45,000 bases of DNA from Adiantum capillus-veneris (Eukaryota > Streptophyta > Polypodiopsida > Polypodiales > Pteridaceae). Under the pieces are notes generated by a model. The model did not search any database. It was not told where the DNA came from and saw only the letters and a list, made by a program, of their open reading frames with translations. The stretch covers positions 69,694,372 to 69,739,371 of the forward strand of contig CM043953.1 in NCBI GenBank assembly GCA_014529385.2, read 5' to 3'. The translations under genes were made by a program, and so were the position numbers. Shown here piece by piece: positions 10,896 through 22,479 of this stretch (positions are counted from its first letter, which is position 1; every line of letters starts with the position of its first letter).

Positions 10896-11597
10896 CTGAC
10901 CCAGGTTGATTACTTGTAACGATTGGTCACCAATGTGCACTAAAACTTGGATGAATTTTGGGGAAGTTTTTTATCATGTCACACATCAAATTTTGCATCA
11001 AGACGGTCATAGATAAGGGCTGATTTAGAGCAGGTCCTCAAGGGTTGATTTTACACCTGCTTTGGATGGGTCAGAATTGGACGAGTAGCTAGAGTGCAGG
11101 GTAATCAGGCACATAGTTTGAAATTCAAACTAGGACACATTGAGGGTACATCTAGTTATCAAAAGAAGTGGTTCCTTAAGATGTTGCCAGTCATTATGCT
11201 GCACACTCTTTGAATAGTTTTACTCAGTTAGATCATGTGAGACCTAAATTTTATATGTAAGATAGGGGTACGATAGGTCTCTTCAGTGATTGTCGTACAA
11301 GAGTAGAAAGGGGGGTCATATTCCCTAATATGAGTCATATATAGGGGTTTTATCAAAGTTGTCCGCTCGTAGGTGGTGTCCTCTTTTGTGTATAGAGTGA
11401 ATCCCCTGGGCAAATTACTCACTTTTAGCATCACTAAGACAACTTTTGGCCCTTTAAAGCCACATCTAGCATACATTAAATATAAAATTAGCTTGTTATC
11501 AAGCGTTGACCATTGGTCATTAATCATGTAGAATTTAATCAAGAAAATTTGCATCCCAATGCTCTCTTTTCCATCATGGAAACAAAGCTACACAACA

Positions 11598-12202
11598 TCC
11601 ACCCCTCTGAACCTGTACAGACTCCGGTCTGTGCCAACCGATCTTCACTAGTATATTTGCTTTAAGCACTTAAACTGTTTGCCATCGCCAAGATCACATA
11701 ACGTGTAAGTATGTGCAAAACAAAATAAGTTTTAAACCCTATCATCAATGGTCTAGATTTATCGTTAGGTAGTTGTCCATCACAAATCTTTGAACCGTAT
11801 TTACCATATCTCCAAAGCACTCAATTATGGAAAACTTGCTTAGTGAACCCCGCCAAACTCAAGTGCTCCAGCTAATTATGCACACGGCTTGACCATCAAA
11901 CTTGATTTAGGGAACTTTGACAAGCTCAATCATGTATTAGTCTGTCTACACATGGAATGGTTGTCAAGTCGTTCTTTTCAAGTTTTGGGAGTAGACCAAC
12001 TCAAAAGATGTAAAGATACTTCATCAATTGTCCAAAGAAGTCAATTGGAAGCCATCCATGCAAGCTTACTGACCATAAAACCCAAAACTCTTTCCTCTTA
12101 GCTTAAATCCAAACAAAGCAAAACCTAGTGCCAAGCAACTTGCTACAAGAAAATAGTTGATGTTCTTTGAATTTGTAACCTGCACTTCAGTAGCTCCCAA
12201 GA
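11598..12202 (-). other. 3' non-coding region of the LARD-like element, with PPT
   Basis: This lies between the decayed ORF and the 3' LTR. On the reverse strand the last bases before the LTR are purine-rich (11598-11609) and act as the candidate polypurine tract for plus-strand priming. Nothing else here is recognisable. Confidence 0.35.
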
Positions 12203-14077
12203 TCAAATGGGATAATAAGGAATTTCCCAAATGCTAGATCCAATAGAAGAAATCACTATGCATACCCAAAAGTACCCATTCGTATGTTTTTGAAGATCCA
12301 TTGAATCTTTTGAATCAAACACCATTAAGAGTACATAGCATTGATGGGGACCACAATATACTAGAGCTTCATCTGAAGCATACTGCAACACCCACATCCC
12401 ATAAACTTTTGGAGACTTAAATTCGTTACCGACAAGCATTAAAGAGAATTGACTCCCTTTTACTGGTAGCCAAAACATCACTGACATAAGCATCAATAGC
12501 AATATCATCCAAATCCAACCATAACTGGCATATTGTCTAAGGAAATGAAAAACAATATGCACTTTCTACAATATCAATGATGATTTAGCATCATCAGCCC
12601 CTCTAGCTTTATAGCCATCGCGAAGATCCTTGGAACAATCAAAACTTGTATCATCTGAGGAATTTTTATCTGGGATTTCAACTTGATCATGGAAAGCATC
12701 TTTAGCCTGTAAATCTTCACATATAGCACCCTCAGGAAAACCACCATTCAAAGTCTCAACATTCATCAGAACTTTAGGAGTTATCTCCTCTTACATCAAA
12801 TGTATGGCATAGAAGTAGACTCCCCATGGATAACTTGTTCACAATCAGCATGATCTACACAATCTTCAAACTCATCAATGTCATCCTATGCTTCCTCATC
12901 TGCATCCATGCTACTTAACAACCCATCATAACACTGCAAAGGTTCTTCTGGCATCCCCTCCAAAGAGGTAAATGCATAAGAAAGCTCTTCTATACTGTTA
13001 TAATCATCTCCTTTGGATTTGGCCAAGAAACAAATAATTATGGCATCTTCTTCTATAATAATAACACTTGCAAACATATTGTTAGTAGCAACCATAGACT
13101 CATCGGAATTCTCAGGCTCATCCTATGTTGGCTCCATAATCTCTATCACTTCATCAATTGCTATATATATAATAACTATATTAATGTAATCATCTGCAAC
13201 AAACCTGTTTTCTTGCTCAATTATAGTGCTGATAGATCCATTAGTATCTTGTAGAGACTCATCTTCTTGATGAAATCCTTGAAAACATCCCATGCCATGG
13301 TGAGTTGCTTGTGAAACACTTGCTGTACAGTCTACGTCCTCACTAGAATCATTATTGGGGGTAACTTCCGTGCAAGAAATCTTTGAAAAAACATTCATCT
13401 ATTTCTATTTCAGCATTAAATTCATTGTTTACCTTTGCTAGGTTTCTCAAAATATGGTCCTTTGAAGCCAAATCTGCTACTTCCAAAGCTATATTTACTT
13501 TGGCTTTGCTTCTTTCAAAAATGTGTTCCCAAAATTCATCATAGTTGAGGAAGTGCATCTGATCCCCTTCATCTTTACTAAAGACAATCCAGCTTTGTTC
13601 AATAATCTGCTTCATTGTCAATTCAACAAACCTTGAGCTTTAATGAACAAATCTATCTAAAAAATAGTCCTACTTTGTGGAATATGTTTCTTCCATCTCT
13701 CAAACCTTATCGTTGAACTCAGAGATTACAACTTCTTCAAAATCTTCAATCGTCTGATCTTTTGAAACTCCTTGGCTCTTCATCTCCGCTTTATAGCATG
13801 CAAGGAAACCATCTGGATCATGCCCTTGAAAAACACCACATTGTTCCCATACGGCTTCAAGTGACATCTCCACCACATCATCAATTTTCTTTTTCATCTT
13901 CATGACTTTCGCTTCGAGCAAACATCCCTGAACTAATTGCAACATTTTTGGCAAATCTACAATTGCTCGGTTCCCGTCAAATCCTTTTGAATTAAAATCT
14001 TCAATAAATTTCATCAATTGTTCTAGCATTTCCATCTTCACCTCGTACCCTAGCTCATTTTGCGTCGGGTTCACCAA
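12203..14077 (-). pseudogene. Decayed acidic ORF inside the LARD-like element
   Basis: On the reverse strand one reading can be followed for about 620 codons. Frame 1 runs from an ATG at 14077 to about 13352, a second frame from about 13398 to 12886, and frame 1 again from 12766 to 12203, with several isolated stops. The first part is helical and charged (KMKKKIDDVVEMSLEAVWEQ). The middle is strongly acidic, rich in Asp, Glu and Ser. The end includes a hydrophobic stretch (WIWMILLLMLMSVMFWLPV) that could span a membrane. I see no zinc knuckle, protease, RT or integrase motif. It could be a gag-like or additional element protein, or a captured host gene fragment; I do not recognise the family. 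Confidence 0.45.
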
Positions 14078-14233
14078 GTTGATGGGGATGATTGGGTTTG
14101 AAAGGCATACAAGTCAAGTATGGGCTTCTAGCTGTGGGAAAAGAGAGAGAAAAGGTATACCACACCCACACAATAGAGTAATTATTACTTGGAAATGCAA
14201 ACGGAACACAAAACCAATTGAATTTGATAACAC

Positions 14234-16044
14234 TGTCAAGAACCAATGCACATTTGTGAAAAGTGCTACTAACATCATATTAACTCAATTAATTGAAAAT
14301 TGAGGTGTTTAGGCTCCCTTACAAAAGCTAGGCCAAATTAATTTAGCATGTACTGAGTTTGAGCATCTGTTGATGCTTGGTGTTGATAATTGTCACACTT
14401 TTAATGATGTCAAAAAAGAAAATAGCAGCAAAGCTTTGCCTATGCTTCCTTTGTTTACAAAAATTCCTCCTTACTTGCTTGTCCTTAAGCTTTCCAAATC
14501 TCTTGTGTTCTTTGCTATTGAGAACTTTCTAAGCTCTTCTCTTAGTCTTGTCCTTCCCCATGACGATAATAAAGATGGTGGTGAAGCTTTCTTGATCACA
14601 CTCCACCACACATTAGCTTCAAGCCCTCCTATTTTGCCCTTGAAATTTTGAGTTTGAGAGAGAGATCTCGTGCTTTCTTCATGTCGAGAGAGAGGGAGCA
14701 CATAGTCAAGAGAGAGACTTTCAAAACTCCCCTTTCTCTCTCCTAGTTCCTTTGTTCTTGCCTTCCATCAAGAGAGGGAACTCAGTTGAGAGAGAGAGAG
14801 AGAGTTCTTCTCCTCTATGCCTTGCAAGCCTTAGAGATCTTTGCTTCTACCCTTTGTTCTTTTCTCTTGCTTAATCGAGAGTGAGATCAAGAGAGAGTGA
14901 TATGCCGTCTCCCTCCAACTCCCTGCAAGTCCTTTCCTCCTTTCGTTATTATGCTATGCTCCTTTCTTCTTCATTGTAATCCTTGCCCCTCCCCCCTCCC
15001 CTTTTGGGCGGCCATTGGAGTTAGCCTTGGGTGGCCTCCCTTTTCTTTGTAGTGGGACGTCGGTTCCCTTTTGGACACTACATTGGGCATACACTTCGAC
15101 CAAGGCATGGCTAAGCACAGCATATAATCTAAAAGAGCCCTTGACTAACCATATCATCATGAATTTTGTTGCCCATCTCAATTCCTTGGTTAGTGCCACA
15201 TGCCCTCAATATGCAAGTATAGGCGATTGCATTCGACAAAAGACCTCCCCTTCATATTCAATTAAAACTGCCCAACCTTCCTTGCCATAGCCATAAGACA
15301 AAATTTCGCAACCAATGTTCTCCAAGAGACAAAAATTTTGGACTTGAAAGCTCATAAAAAACTTTGTGTGCTCCCGTACGAGCACCACAGTTGACACACA
15401 TAATAACCAAAGCATTGCATAAAACATCATATATCTCTCCATTAGCCATCCAACATAGAAATCAACTGAAGCACTGCCAAGAGAGGAATCCTTTTCTAGA
15501 ATTCCTTAGTAGAAGCCCAAAAACTCCCAAATGGAACAATAACTGAGGCGATCAAAGTGGTACGGAATTGCCCCCCGATGAAAGTTACACTAGCAATATC
15601 TCAACAACTAGAATTCCAGTTGCTGATCTAAAAAGATAGATGTGCTCCACAAAGCGAGCACTTTAGGCCTATGCATTCATATCGACTTTGACCCTTTATT
15701 AGCAACTTCCCAATCCGATACGGATCTGGAAACCATCCCAACTTCAAGTTGCCATAGCTTCCTTACCATAGCTCCAATTGATGAGCCGTAAAGATAGGCC
15801 TGCAGAGAACTTCAAGCAGTGAAATTCTAGTCCATAATATACCATTTTTTCTCACTTCAAACTTACTCACTTTTAACATCACTTAGACAACTTTTGGCCC
15901 TTTAAAGCCACATCTAGCATACATTAAACATAAAATTAGCTTGTTATCAAGCCCTAAACCTTGGCCATTAATCACGTAGACTTTGATCAAGTAAAAATTG
16001 CATCCCAATGCTCTTTTTACCATCATGAAAGAGGAGCTACAACA
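14234..16044 (-). repeat. 5' LTR of the LARD-like element (copy D)
   Basis: This is the partner of copy C, about 1.81 kb long. On the reverse strand it begins TGTTGTAGCTCC and ends TTGACA. The next bases contain TGTTATCAAATTC (14220-14233 on the complement), a degenerate match to the initiator-Met primer site TGGTATCAGAGC. It lacks the ~710-base block of copy C. Multiple substitutions and indels separate the copies. Confidence 0.55.
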
Positions 16045-17079
16045 CACTGACCATGCAGTGGTAGGTTATGCCTACAAAAATGGTTACTTGACTTGAGTAG
16101 TAGTGCATGGACTGATTTTCATTTTTCTCTTTGAAAGAGTAATTTTCTACAAAATCTAAAACTAAAACAACCACATCATCAAATCCATTGGGGTCAAAGG
16201 GTGCTACTACAACACAACATTCAAAAGAAAGGGTCAAATGTGTCTGTGTGTTTGGAGGGGTCAAATCAAGGGATGTGCAGAGGGAGTGGCATTGTGCCCC
16301 TATTGAAAAGTCTCGCTTTTTGTAGGCTTTTGTGGTCATACCTTACAATGTCCAATAGCCCTTTCTAATAGAAAACAAGCATGCCTTTGTGAAGCGTGCA
16401 TACATTTTCCATTTGTTCAAATTATTGCACTAACAACTCTTGTGACCAGCCTTAGGACGTGCCATATGATGATGAGGAAATTGGTGAGAGACAAGTAGGG
16501 GATTTCCTTGAGGATGAGATCGCTAACTATATGACCCAAATGCTATGAACAATGTTGATAAGGTAGATTTTAATCCCATTAAGTGCACCAGCAAGAGCCA
16601 ATGAGGCATATATTTATGACTAGGAGACATAATTGAGAAGGGTTCCTACCTTGTCCAAGGGATGTACTACAAGCAAGTAGATGCATACATATTTAATCTA
16701 TATAAGAGGTTGTCCATTGTACACTCCAGTGAAAGCAAGAGCCAAGGAGGGTTACATATTGATGACTAAGGCAAAATTGTTGAGAAGGGCTCCTACATTG
16801 TGCAAAGGGCAAGTAAGTAGATGCATACACCTTCAAGCTAGATAAATGGTAGCCCATTGTACACATTCTTTCAAACCTTATATGTTGTATCAAGGTACCT
16901 ATGGAGCACATCCCAAAGAGAATGAATATGATTGTAATCAAACCCAGAAGTTATGAAGCAATTTACAATGGCATGCCCTTCAATATTTGGCATGTAATTC
17001 TTGTGTACTTTAATTATAACATTTGTGTATTTTGTCTCCTTGTTTAATGTTTTCATTCTCTATGGATGTATATCTTAGG
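16045..17079. other. Unassigned region with an imperfect tandem duplication
   Basis: At about 16593-16868 a block of roughly 145 bases is repeated in tandem. Both halves contain AAGAGCCAA, GAGAAGGG.TCCTAC, AAGTAGATGCATACA and CCATTGTACAC in the same order. A forward translation of both halves includes a GSY.VQ word, hinting at decayed coding sequence, but stops are frequent and I cannot assign a family. The reverse frame at 16037-16339 has no recognisable motif. Confidence 0.35.
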
Positions 17080-17567
17080 TAGAACTTGTAGAAGATAAGT
17101 TTCATACAAGCATACCATCTAAGGATATATGCTAACTAGCATGCATCCTATATTTTTGTTATCATACATGTATGCTAGTTTGCATACACCCTATATGCTT
17201 GTTAGCATAAATCCTATATATGATTCTAGTACATGCTATAGAGTGTCTGCTAGCTAGCATACATGCTACTGCTCTAGGGGTGCACCTTGAAAAATCCTAT
17301 GTGTCATGTGCAATCGAAGGTTGTCCTCCTACAAATTTCATAGATTTCCTGTCGATGTAACTATTAGGAGATACAATAGACCTTCTATCAAGTGCACATG
17401 ATACATCTACAACTCTAAAAACTGCACCCCTAGGTTTTATTGGAGGTATGTTAGTTTGCATACAGGATGTATCGACATTAGCACACATCTTGTATGTTAG
17501 ATAGCACAAAGACACATAATAACCATACAAATGCTAGCTATCAACATACCTATATGATTGTTAGAAT
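17080..17567. repeat. Diverged GCATACA-rich repeat, left part
   Basis: Short words such as TAGCATACAT, TTTGCATACA and CCTATAT recur about every 25-40 bases (17110-17270 and 17440-17560), as in a degenerate minisatellite. The same vocabulary resumes at 22040-22200, on the other side of the Copia element, so this repeat was interrupted by the insertion. The stretch 17283-17420 between the two clusters is unassigned. Confidence 0.45.
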
Positions 17568-17752
17568 TGTGAGTGCGTGCGACAAAGGGGAGAAGCATGA
17601 TACCGTGTGTGTAGAGCAACCTCAGGAACTAGTGAGTGAGGTGCTCCTTATTCATATATGTATAATGAGTAAGGGCATGTACACAAGGTGGGCGGGCAAC
17701 CGAACACTGGACATCCGGCCCAAGAAAAGGGCGGAGTGCCTTTACCCCAACA
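17568..17752 (-). repeat. 3' LTR of the Copia derivative
   Basis: About 185 bases that align with 21839-22039 through the blocks GAACTAGTGAGTGAGGT, TTATTCATATATGTATAATGA, TAAGGGCATGTACACA and GTGCCTTTACCCCAACA. Substitutions and small indels show appreciable age. Confidence 0.65.
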
Positions 17753-17838
17753 AACTCCAACTTAAAGGCGATGCGCCAATAATTGAGAACTACTAACTAA
17801 ATTACTAGTATGTACAAGAAACTAGGTGAGAAAATCTC

Positions 17839-19096
17839 TTAGTCTATGCCCACTGGCTCACTCTGTCGATCTACACGCAGTCGTATCAATTCTGGTGGTA
17901 GGTGAGTGTGCGGACCCATGCTAGAGCCTACATATAAATCTCGCAAACTACTCTGTATGGTTTGCAAAACTCCACTATGAATCATGCTAGTATCAACCAT
18001 CGCATGACTGACAACCCCTATTGCAAATTCTCCCACTGTAGCTGCTAGATTGGGCCTTGACACTAACAAGTCGAACATGAGATGTCCGAATGTTGACAAA
18101 ATCTGTGCAAACTTGGCTGTACTTGCCTCTCCTGTGCTATCTGCAATCACTGCATCATTAGGACTACCCATCACGTATAGATATGTTAACACACGGACAC
18201 TAGGAAACCTACATCCCTGTCACCCATAGGCAAAACTATGCATCCTGCACCAACTCACCAACCTCTAACATGAGCATATAAAAGAACTCCATATTTGTCA
18301 GCTCTATCTGTGTCTCTAGGGAGAATACCTGCTCTACCTCTACCTGCACAAAGTCTGACAACACTTGTTGTGTCTCACTAGAGCACTGTCGCTCTATCTC
18401 TGTCTCTATAGAGTCCACTTGCACGTCCTGCACAACTAAATGCTCTGTCTCATGAGCATGGTGGAGCTCACTCATGAAAGAGACATGTCTCGTCTCTAAA
18501 TCAAGGCATCCCAACAACAAAACCGAGACTACATAACCTCGAACCTCAGACACATGCATAGGATATACCAGGCCGTTGTGGGCTCCTCTGGCAATCACTA
18601 GTATACTGCAATGCATCTAGAAAGATTGCTCTCTAAAAGGTATCTAACAACCAAAGTCTGCTAACTGTCTCACTGAGATCAAGATCTATCTCAAGTGAGG
18701 AACGTAGCGCACATGTCGTAGCGTGTATGACGCACCACTGGGAAAAGACAAAAAAACGTCTCTTGCACCCTCTATGGAAAACACTCAACCGTCATCCAAG
18801 TGTAGACAACCAAAACTCCCACTAGAGAAGGTGCTAAACCATTCAGGATGTGTCGTGACATGGAAAAATGCATCCTCATCTAGCAACCAACGTGGAGAAG
18901 TGTCATTGCTCAAAGACATATAATCAAGAGGAATGCTAAAGGCAAATGTGACATCATCGCCACTGGCATATGAAGCCACTGCTTTAGCATGTTTCAAAAC
19001 CTCATTTGCACCATGCATACATCTTCGATGTTGCCTCATATGTCTGAAACAATGGTGCCTAATATGCCCTGTGTGATCACAATGCCAACAATGCAA
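17839..19096 (-). pseudogene. Copia gag-pol remnant
   Basis: Three reverse-strand segments, read from high to low coordinate, follow Copia polyprotein order. First, 19096-18785 has a CCHC zinc knuckle (CWHCDHTGHIRHHC), then a protease-type region W.LDEDAFFHVTTHPEWF; the family form is W.LDSGAS.H.T....F, so the catalytic DSGA is replaced by DEDA. Second, 18616-18236 resembles the end of integrase and the linker (VRGYVV...LETRHVSF). Third, 18192-17839 has FDLLVSRPNLAATVGEF, matching the VCTRPDLA..VG segment near the end of Copia RT. Catalytic integrase and RT cores are missing. It lies between degenerate LTRs and is inactive. Confidence 0.65.
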
Positions 19097-21096
19097 GTAT
19101 CAACAAGAACGAGACCACTGTCTCTCAATGTCACACATGTCTGCTACCTTAAGTGAATGCCAAAATGAAAACAAAAGTGAGAGGTAACTCAACCACTACA
19201 CAATTATGAAAACCATGACCAATCGCATCAAAATTGATGCTCATATATGCATAAAACAACTCCACAATCTTTTATCTACAAGCATAAATTGGGACAAACT
19301 GCTTAACCGAGTGTAAAACGCATAACCATATGCGCAAGTAGAGAGAAACCTAGCTCAAAATGCATCTCACAAGAGAAACTGCTTGCAAATCTGCAAAAAC
19401 CTGTGAAATCTATGACTAGCAAATTATGTAGCCACACAAGCATACATAATCCTCACTCCTACAAGAGTGGGCATAAGAACACCAAGTTGTGTGCAAGCTG
19501 ACAAAACCAGCCAAAGGGAGAGTAAACACTCGATCGCTGTCAAAAGTGAGAATATATCAACCACTATACAAGATGGCATAACGCTACAAAATTTTATGGA
19601 GATAAGACAGGGAAAAACGAACAAAGTCTCCATTGCAAAATGAGCCAAAACTCAACGCAAACCGCACGCCAAATGACCACCAGATAACTGCCACAGTGGG
19701 AGTGAACTTGACCACTAAACTATCAAAGATTAAACTACAAATATGCATAAACCATGGCGAGAATCTGGGAAAGATCCGACAGATTTTCCTTGAAAACTGG
19801 GCAGAAACTCAAAAGATCTCACCAAATACGCATGGAAATAGTCACTCAGTGTCTCAGTAAAAAGATCAACAAATGGAATACATAGCATGGAACTGCACCA
19901 AACTATGCAAAAAGGCTATTTGAAATGCTCCATGACATAGCCGTACATGAGCACTACATTTGCCGCATAGACAATATTGCAAAGACTGTGCAACCTGTGA
20001 GAAAAACCGTTGTGAAACTGGCAAACACTACCTCATCGATCGATAAACAGGTCGATTGAAAACGATGTCCAAGAGCTAAGTGCGCTCGAGGGGAAAACCT
20101 ACTATGGAATGGGCCGTCGAAGCTGTATGTGGTGGTATGTGTCGTCGAAGTCAAAAACTGGAGAACATCAAAGTCGACGCCATCTTCCCTCGCCAGGCGG
20201 AAGTGCCAAACTGTAGAGAGAACGCTCAATGTCGGCTTTTGCCATTGGGCGGAAGCTTGCTAGTCGAATAGCCGCAAATCAGTGTCAAAACCAATGCTAT
20301 TGAGCTATTGTTAAGAGCCGACGCCGAGCTGTTGTGAGTCACCGATGCCAAGGAGAACGCAAAAATACCAAGAAAATTTCTAAAATTGGTGTCAAAATTG
20401 ATGTCGAGCAGTCAAAAATTGAAACTGAGAAGAAGCCAATGTCAGGTGATGTCTGGGCTTAGTCATCGAGGTTCGCAATGTTGCAAACGCCTGTGTGTGT
20501 ACATGTGAGCGCACGCCAAAAGAGGGATTTGTCTCTACCTCTCATTCCCTCTCCATCTGTCTCTCTCACTTTCTCTCACTTGCTCTCTCTCAAGCAGGGT
20601 CAAGGAGTCGGGGTGTGTCAGAATGGGGTCGGGGAGTTGCAAGGTGGGGGACTCCACGGGAATGGACCCTTGCACACAAAGAGTGGGTAGAGGAAAAGTT
20701 TAAAAAAAAACTTTGATTTGTCTGTTCTGTCGAAATGACGGCCTGTAAGATTTGACGAGCGGTGCGTGTGCCTGATTTTACTCACGACGCTTCAATCTAC
20801 TAACATAATATGGCGGAAGGGGGAGCCCTTTACACGTGTCGCAATCTGTGACCTAAAGGCTAAAGTCCAAAACAAAAATAAGCCCCTTTTCACGCGATAA
20901 AGAGGGAGAGAAAGAGGCTGCCGAAGATGGCCGGCCGTACTAGTTGGGAGTATGTGTGTGTGTGTGATCATCACCACACAGTCCCAAACCTGCTTGGTGC
21001 TTCAAATTCATCCTCCCAGCACTATTTCTACTACAAAATTGGGTTCAATTCTCCTGCAAAGTTGAGTTCGGTTGCTACCTACCTCCCCAAACTGTA

Positions 21097-21162
<66 letters not shown>

Positions 21163-21838
21163 TTTCCCTCCTCGATTTAATCTATACTCGGTGCTACTGC
21201 TCGGTGATTTTTCTCCTAAGCCTTTGTCAACTGGCTACTCAATTTCTTGATTGCAAATCTTGTGAATGCTTTGTATTTCAAGTTCCAAGCCCTTTCCTAT
21301 CTCTCCAAGCTCGGGGTCTATTGCCCGTTTCTCATTCCCTGCTATGCTTAAGCCTTCAAGGCTTGCCTAAGCTCCTTGCTCGACTCATTGTTGCCTCAAC
21401 TGCTCTTGGCTACCCTGATTCCTTCTTACTTTTGAAGCTCCGACTTGCTTCGCTGAGCTTCAATGTCCAATGCCCAGGTTCACTGCCTGCTCATGGCTTG
21501 GCTTATCACCTTCAAGATCCTAAGCATGACTTCCTAGCTCTGTTTCCCTGCAGAGCTTCAAGCTCTACCAAGCTCACAAGCCCGACTTGTTGTTGTAGAT
21601 CCCTATTTCTTGCTCTTTGTGTCAACCTGCAGAGCTTATCCTTCTTGCAGAGATACATCAAGAATCTCGAAGATCCCTCACACCCCCAAGAGGGGCTGCA
21701 CACGTCGAGAAGTCGAGATCTCATTGATATCGCCCGATCCATGTCAGGTCCGAGACCGATCCGATGCCACGAAGCGTCGATCTCTATCGGAGCTTTATCA
21801 ATGCTGAAATACCGTCGAGTCATAGATCTAATATCAGT
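19097..21838 (-). other. 5' internal region of the Copia derivative, unassigned
   Basis: This 2.7 kb between the zinc knuckle and the 5' LTR is longer than a normal Copia gag and leader. I find no gag-like domain in it. It becomes GC-richer around 20000-20480 and 21660-21900 and contains a (TG)n(GA)n microsatellite at 21103-21158. The 292-codon forward frame from 21072 starts in that microsatellite and has no recognisable domain, so I do not call it. Part of the region may be a nested insertion. Confidence 0.35.
21103..21158. repeat. Compound microsatellite (TG)n(GA)n
   Basis: About 14 TG units are followed directly by about 13 GA units, within the Copia derivative. Confidence 0.9.
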
Positions 21839-22039
21839 TTTGAGTGCACGTGTGCGTGGATGCATGAATACGTGCGCGGTGCGGTGTGTGCGGGGAAGGG
21901 AAGAAACACGAGACCGTGTGGGTGGAGCAACCTTAAGAACTAGTGAGTGAGGTACTACTTATTCATATATGTATAATGAATAAGGGCATGTACACATGGT
22001 GGGAGGGTGGCTGGATACCAGAGTGCCTTTACCCCAACA
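21839..22039 (-). repeat. 5' LTR of the Copia derivative
   Basis: About 201 bases, partner of 17568-17752. On the reverse strand it starts TGTTGGGGTAAAGG at 22039, and after its end near 21839 the degenerate primer site TGATATTAGATC follows within four bases of the GCACTCA end. Confidence 0.6.
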
Positions 22040-22200
22040 ATAATAAACCCTATATGGTGGTTATCAGGCACACTTTATGGTAGTTATCATATCTATTTGC
22101 TAGTTAACTTGTTAGCATACATGTAGGTTAGATAGCATAAACCCTATTTTTTCGTTAGCATACATTGTACATGCTAGTATATGCCAGACTCAAGAACTTG
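22040..22200. repeat. Diverged GCATACA-rich repeat, right part
   Basis: Words such as TTAGCATACAT, TAGCATAAACCCTAT and TGGTAGTTATCA repeat here, continuing the pattern seen at 17080-17567 on the far side of the Copia derivative. Confidence 0.4.
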
Positions 22201-22479
22201 AGTGCGTTCTTGACTATCATGATTTACAAACTTGTCATCATGTGCATCATGAAAATCATTAGTTGTGGAAAGACATACCCAAAGAAGGTAATACTTGAGA
22301 AAACAGTAGTGTTCTTAAGAAGAACTATACTTGTTTTGTTTTCAAGGATGAAAACACTTGTTGAGGCCAAGGACAAGGTATTGACTGGTACGAGGACTGC
22401 CTATAAGGTTAGGCAGGCAGATTGGGTGGAGTATCAGGTTCCAGGCACCCTTGCCTCACACCAAAAGAATTGGTTCAAA

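Larger units (their letters stand above)
9313..11597 (-). repeat. 3' LTR of the LARD-like element (copy C)
   Basis: This copy aligns with 14234-16044 from the GTTTAGGCTCCCTTA block (about 9430 here, 14307 there), through the matching frames around 9570-9740 and the TGGAACAATAACTGAGGCG block near 10385, to the CTTTTGGCCCTTTAAAGCCA block near 11447. It carries a stretch of about 710 bases (roughly 10695-11408) absent from copy D. It also holds a (GA)n tract (9775-9832), a C-rich run (10011-10042) and a G run (10875-10895). No reading frame in it looks like a gene. Confidence 0.55.
9313..16044 (-). mobile_element. LARD-like LTR retrotransposon, reverse strand
   Basis: Two long direct repeats (9313-11597 and 14234-16044) bracket 2.6 kb containing one decayed ORF. 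Read on the reverse strand, the left repeat is preceded by a purine-rich tract ending AGAGGGGTGGA directly before TGTTGTGTAGC, as a PPT should be. The right repeat ends TTGACA and is followed after one base by TGTTATCA, seven of eight matches to the usual TGGTATCA primer site. No RT, integrase or RNase H is present, so it fits a large retrotransposon derivative (LARD). The repeats are diverged and rearranged, so the insertion is old. Exact termini and the target duplication are uncertain. Confidence 0.5.
17568..22039 (-). mobile_element. Ty1/copia deletion derivative, reverse strand
   Basis: Short direct repeats (17568-17752 and 21839-22039) start TGTTGGGGTAAAGGCACTC on the reverse strand, the TGTTGG form typical of Copia LTRs. 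After the 5' LTR, TGATATTAGATC matches the usual primer site TGGTATCAGAGC at nine of twelve positions. Before the 3' LTR, GTTGGAGTT resembles a Copia PPT. Flanking pentamers AGAAT and ATAAT differ by one base. Inside are gag zinc-knuckle, protease and pol fragments in Copia order, but most of integrase and RT is gone. The element is 4.47 kb long and cannot be autonomous. Confidence 0.65.

Noticed and set aside
16037-16339. 100-codon reverse frame with a C-terminal hydrophobic end
   Set aside because: No motif, no start context, and it overlaps the LTR boundary of the LARD-like element.
21072-21950. 292-codon forward frame
   Set aside because: It begins inside a (TG)n(GA)n tract, has no recognisable domain, runs antisense through the Copia derivative and crosses its 5' LTR. 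It looks like chance openness of a C/T-rich stretch.
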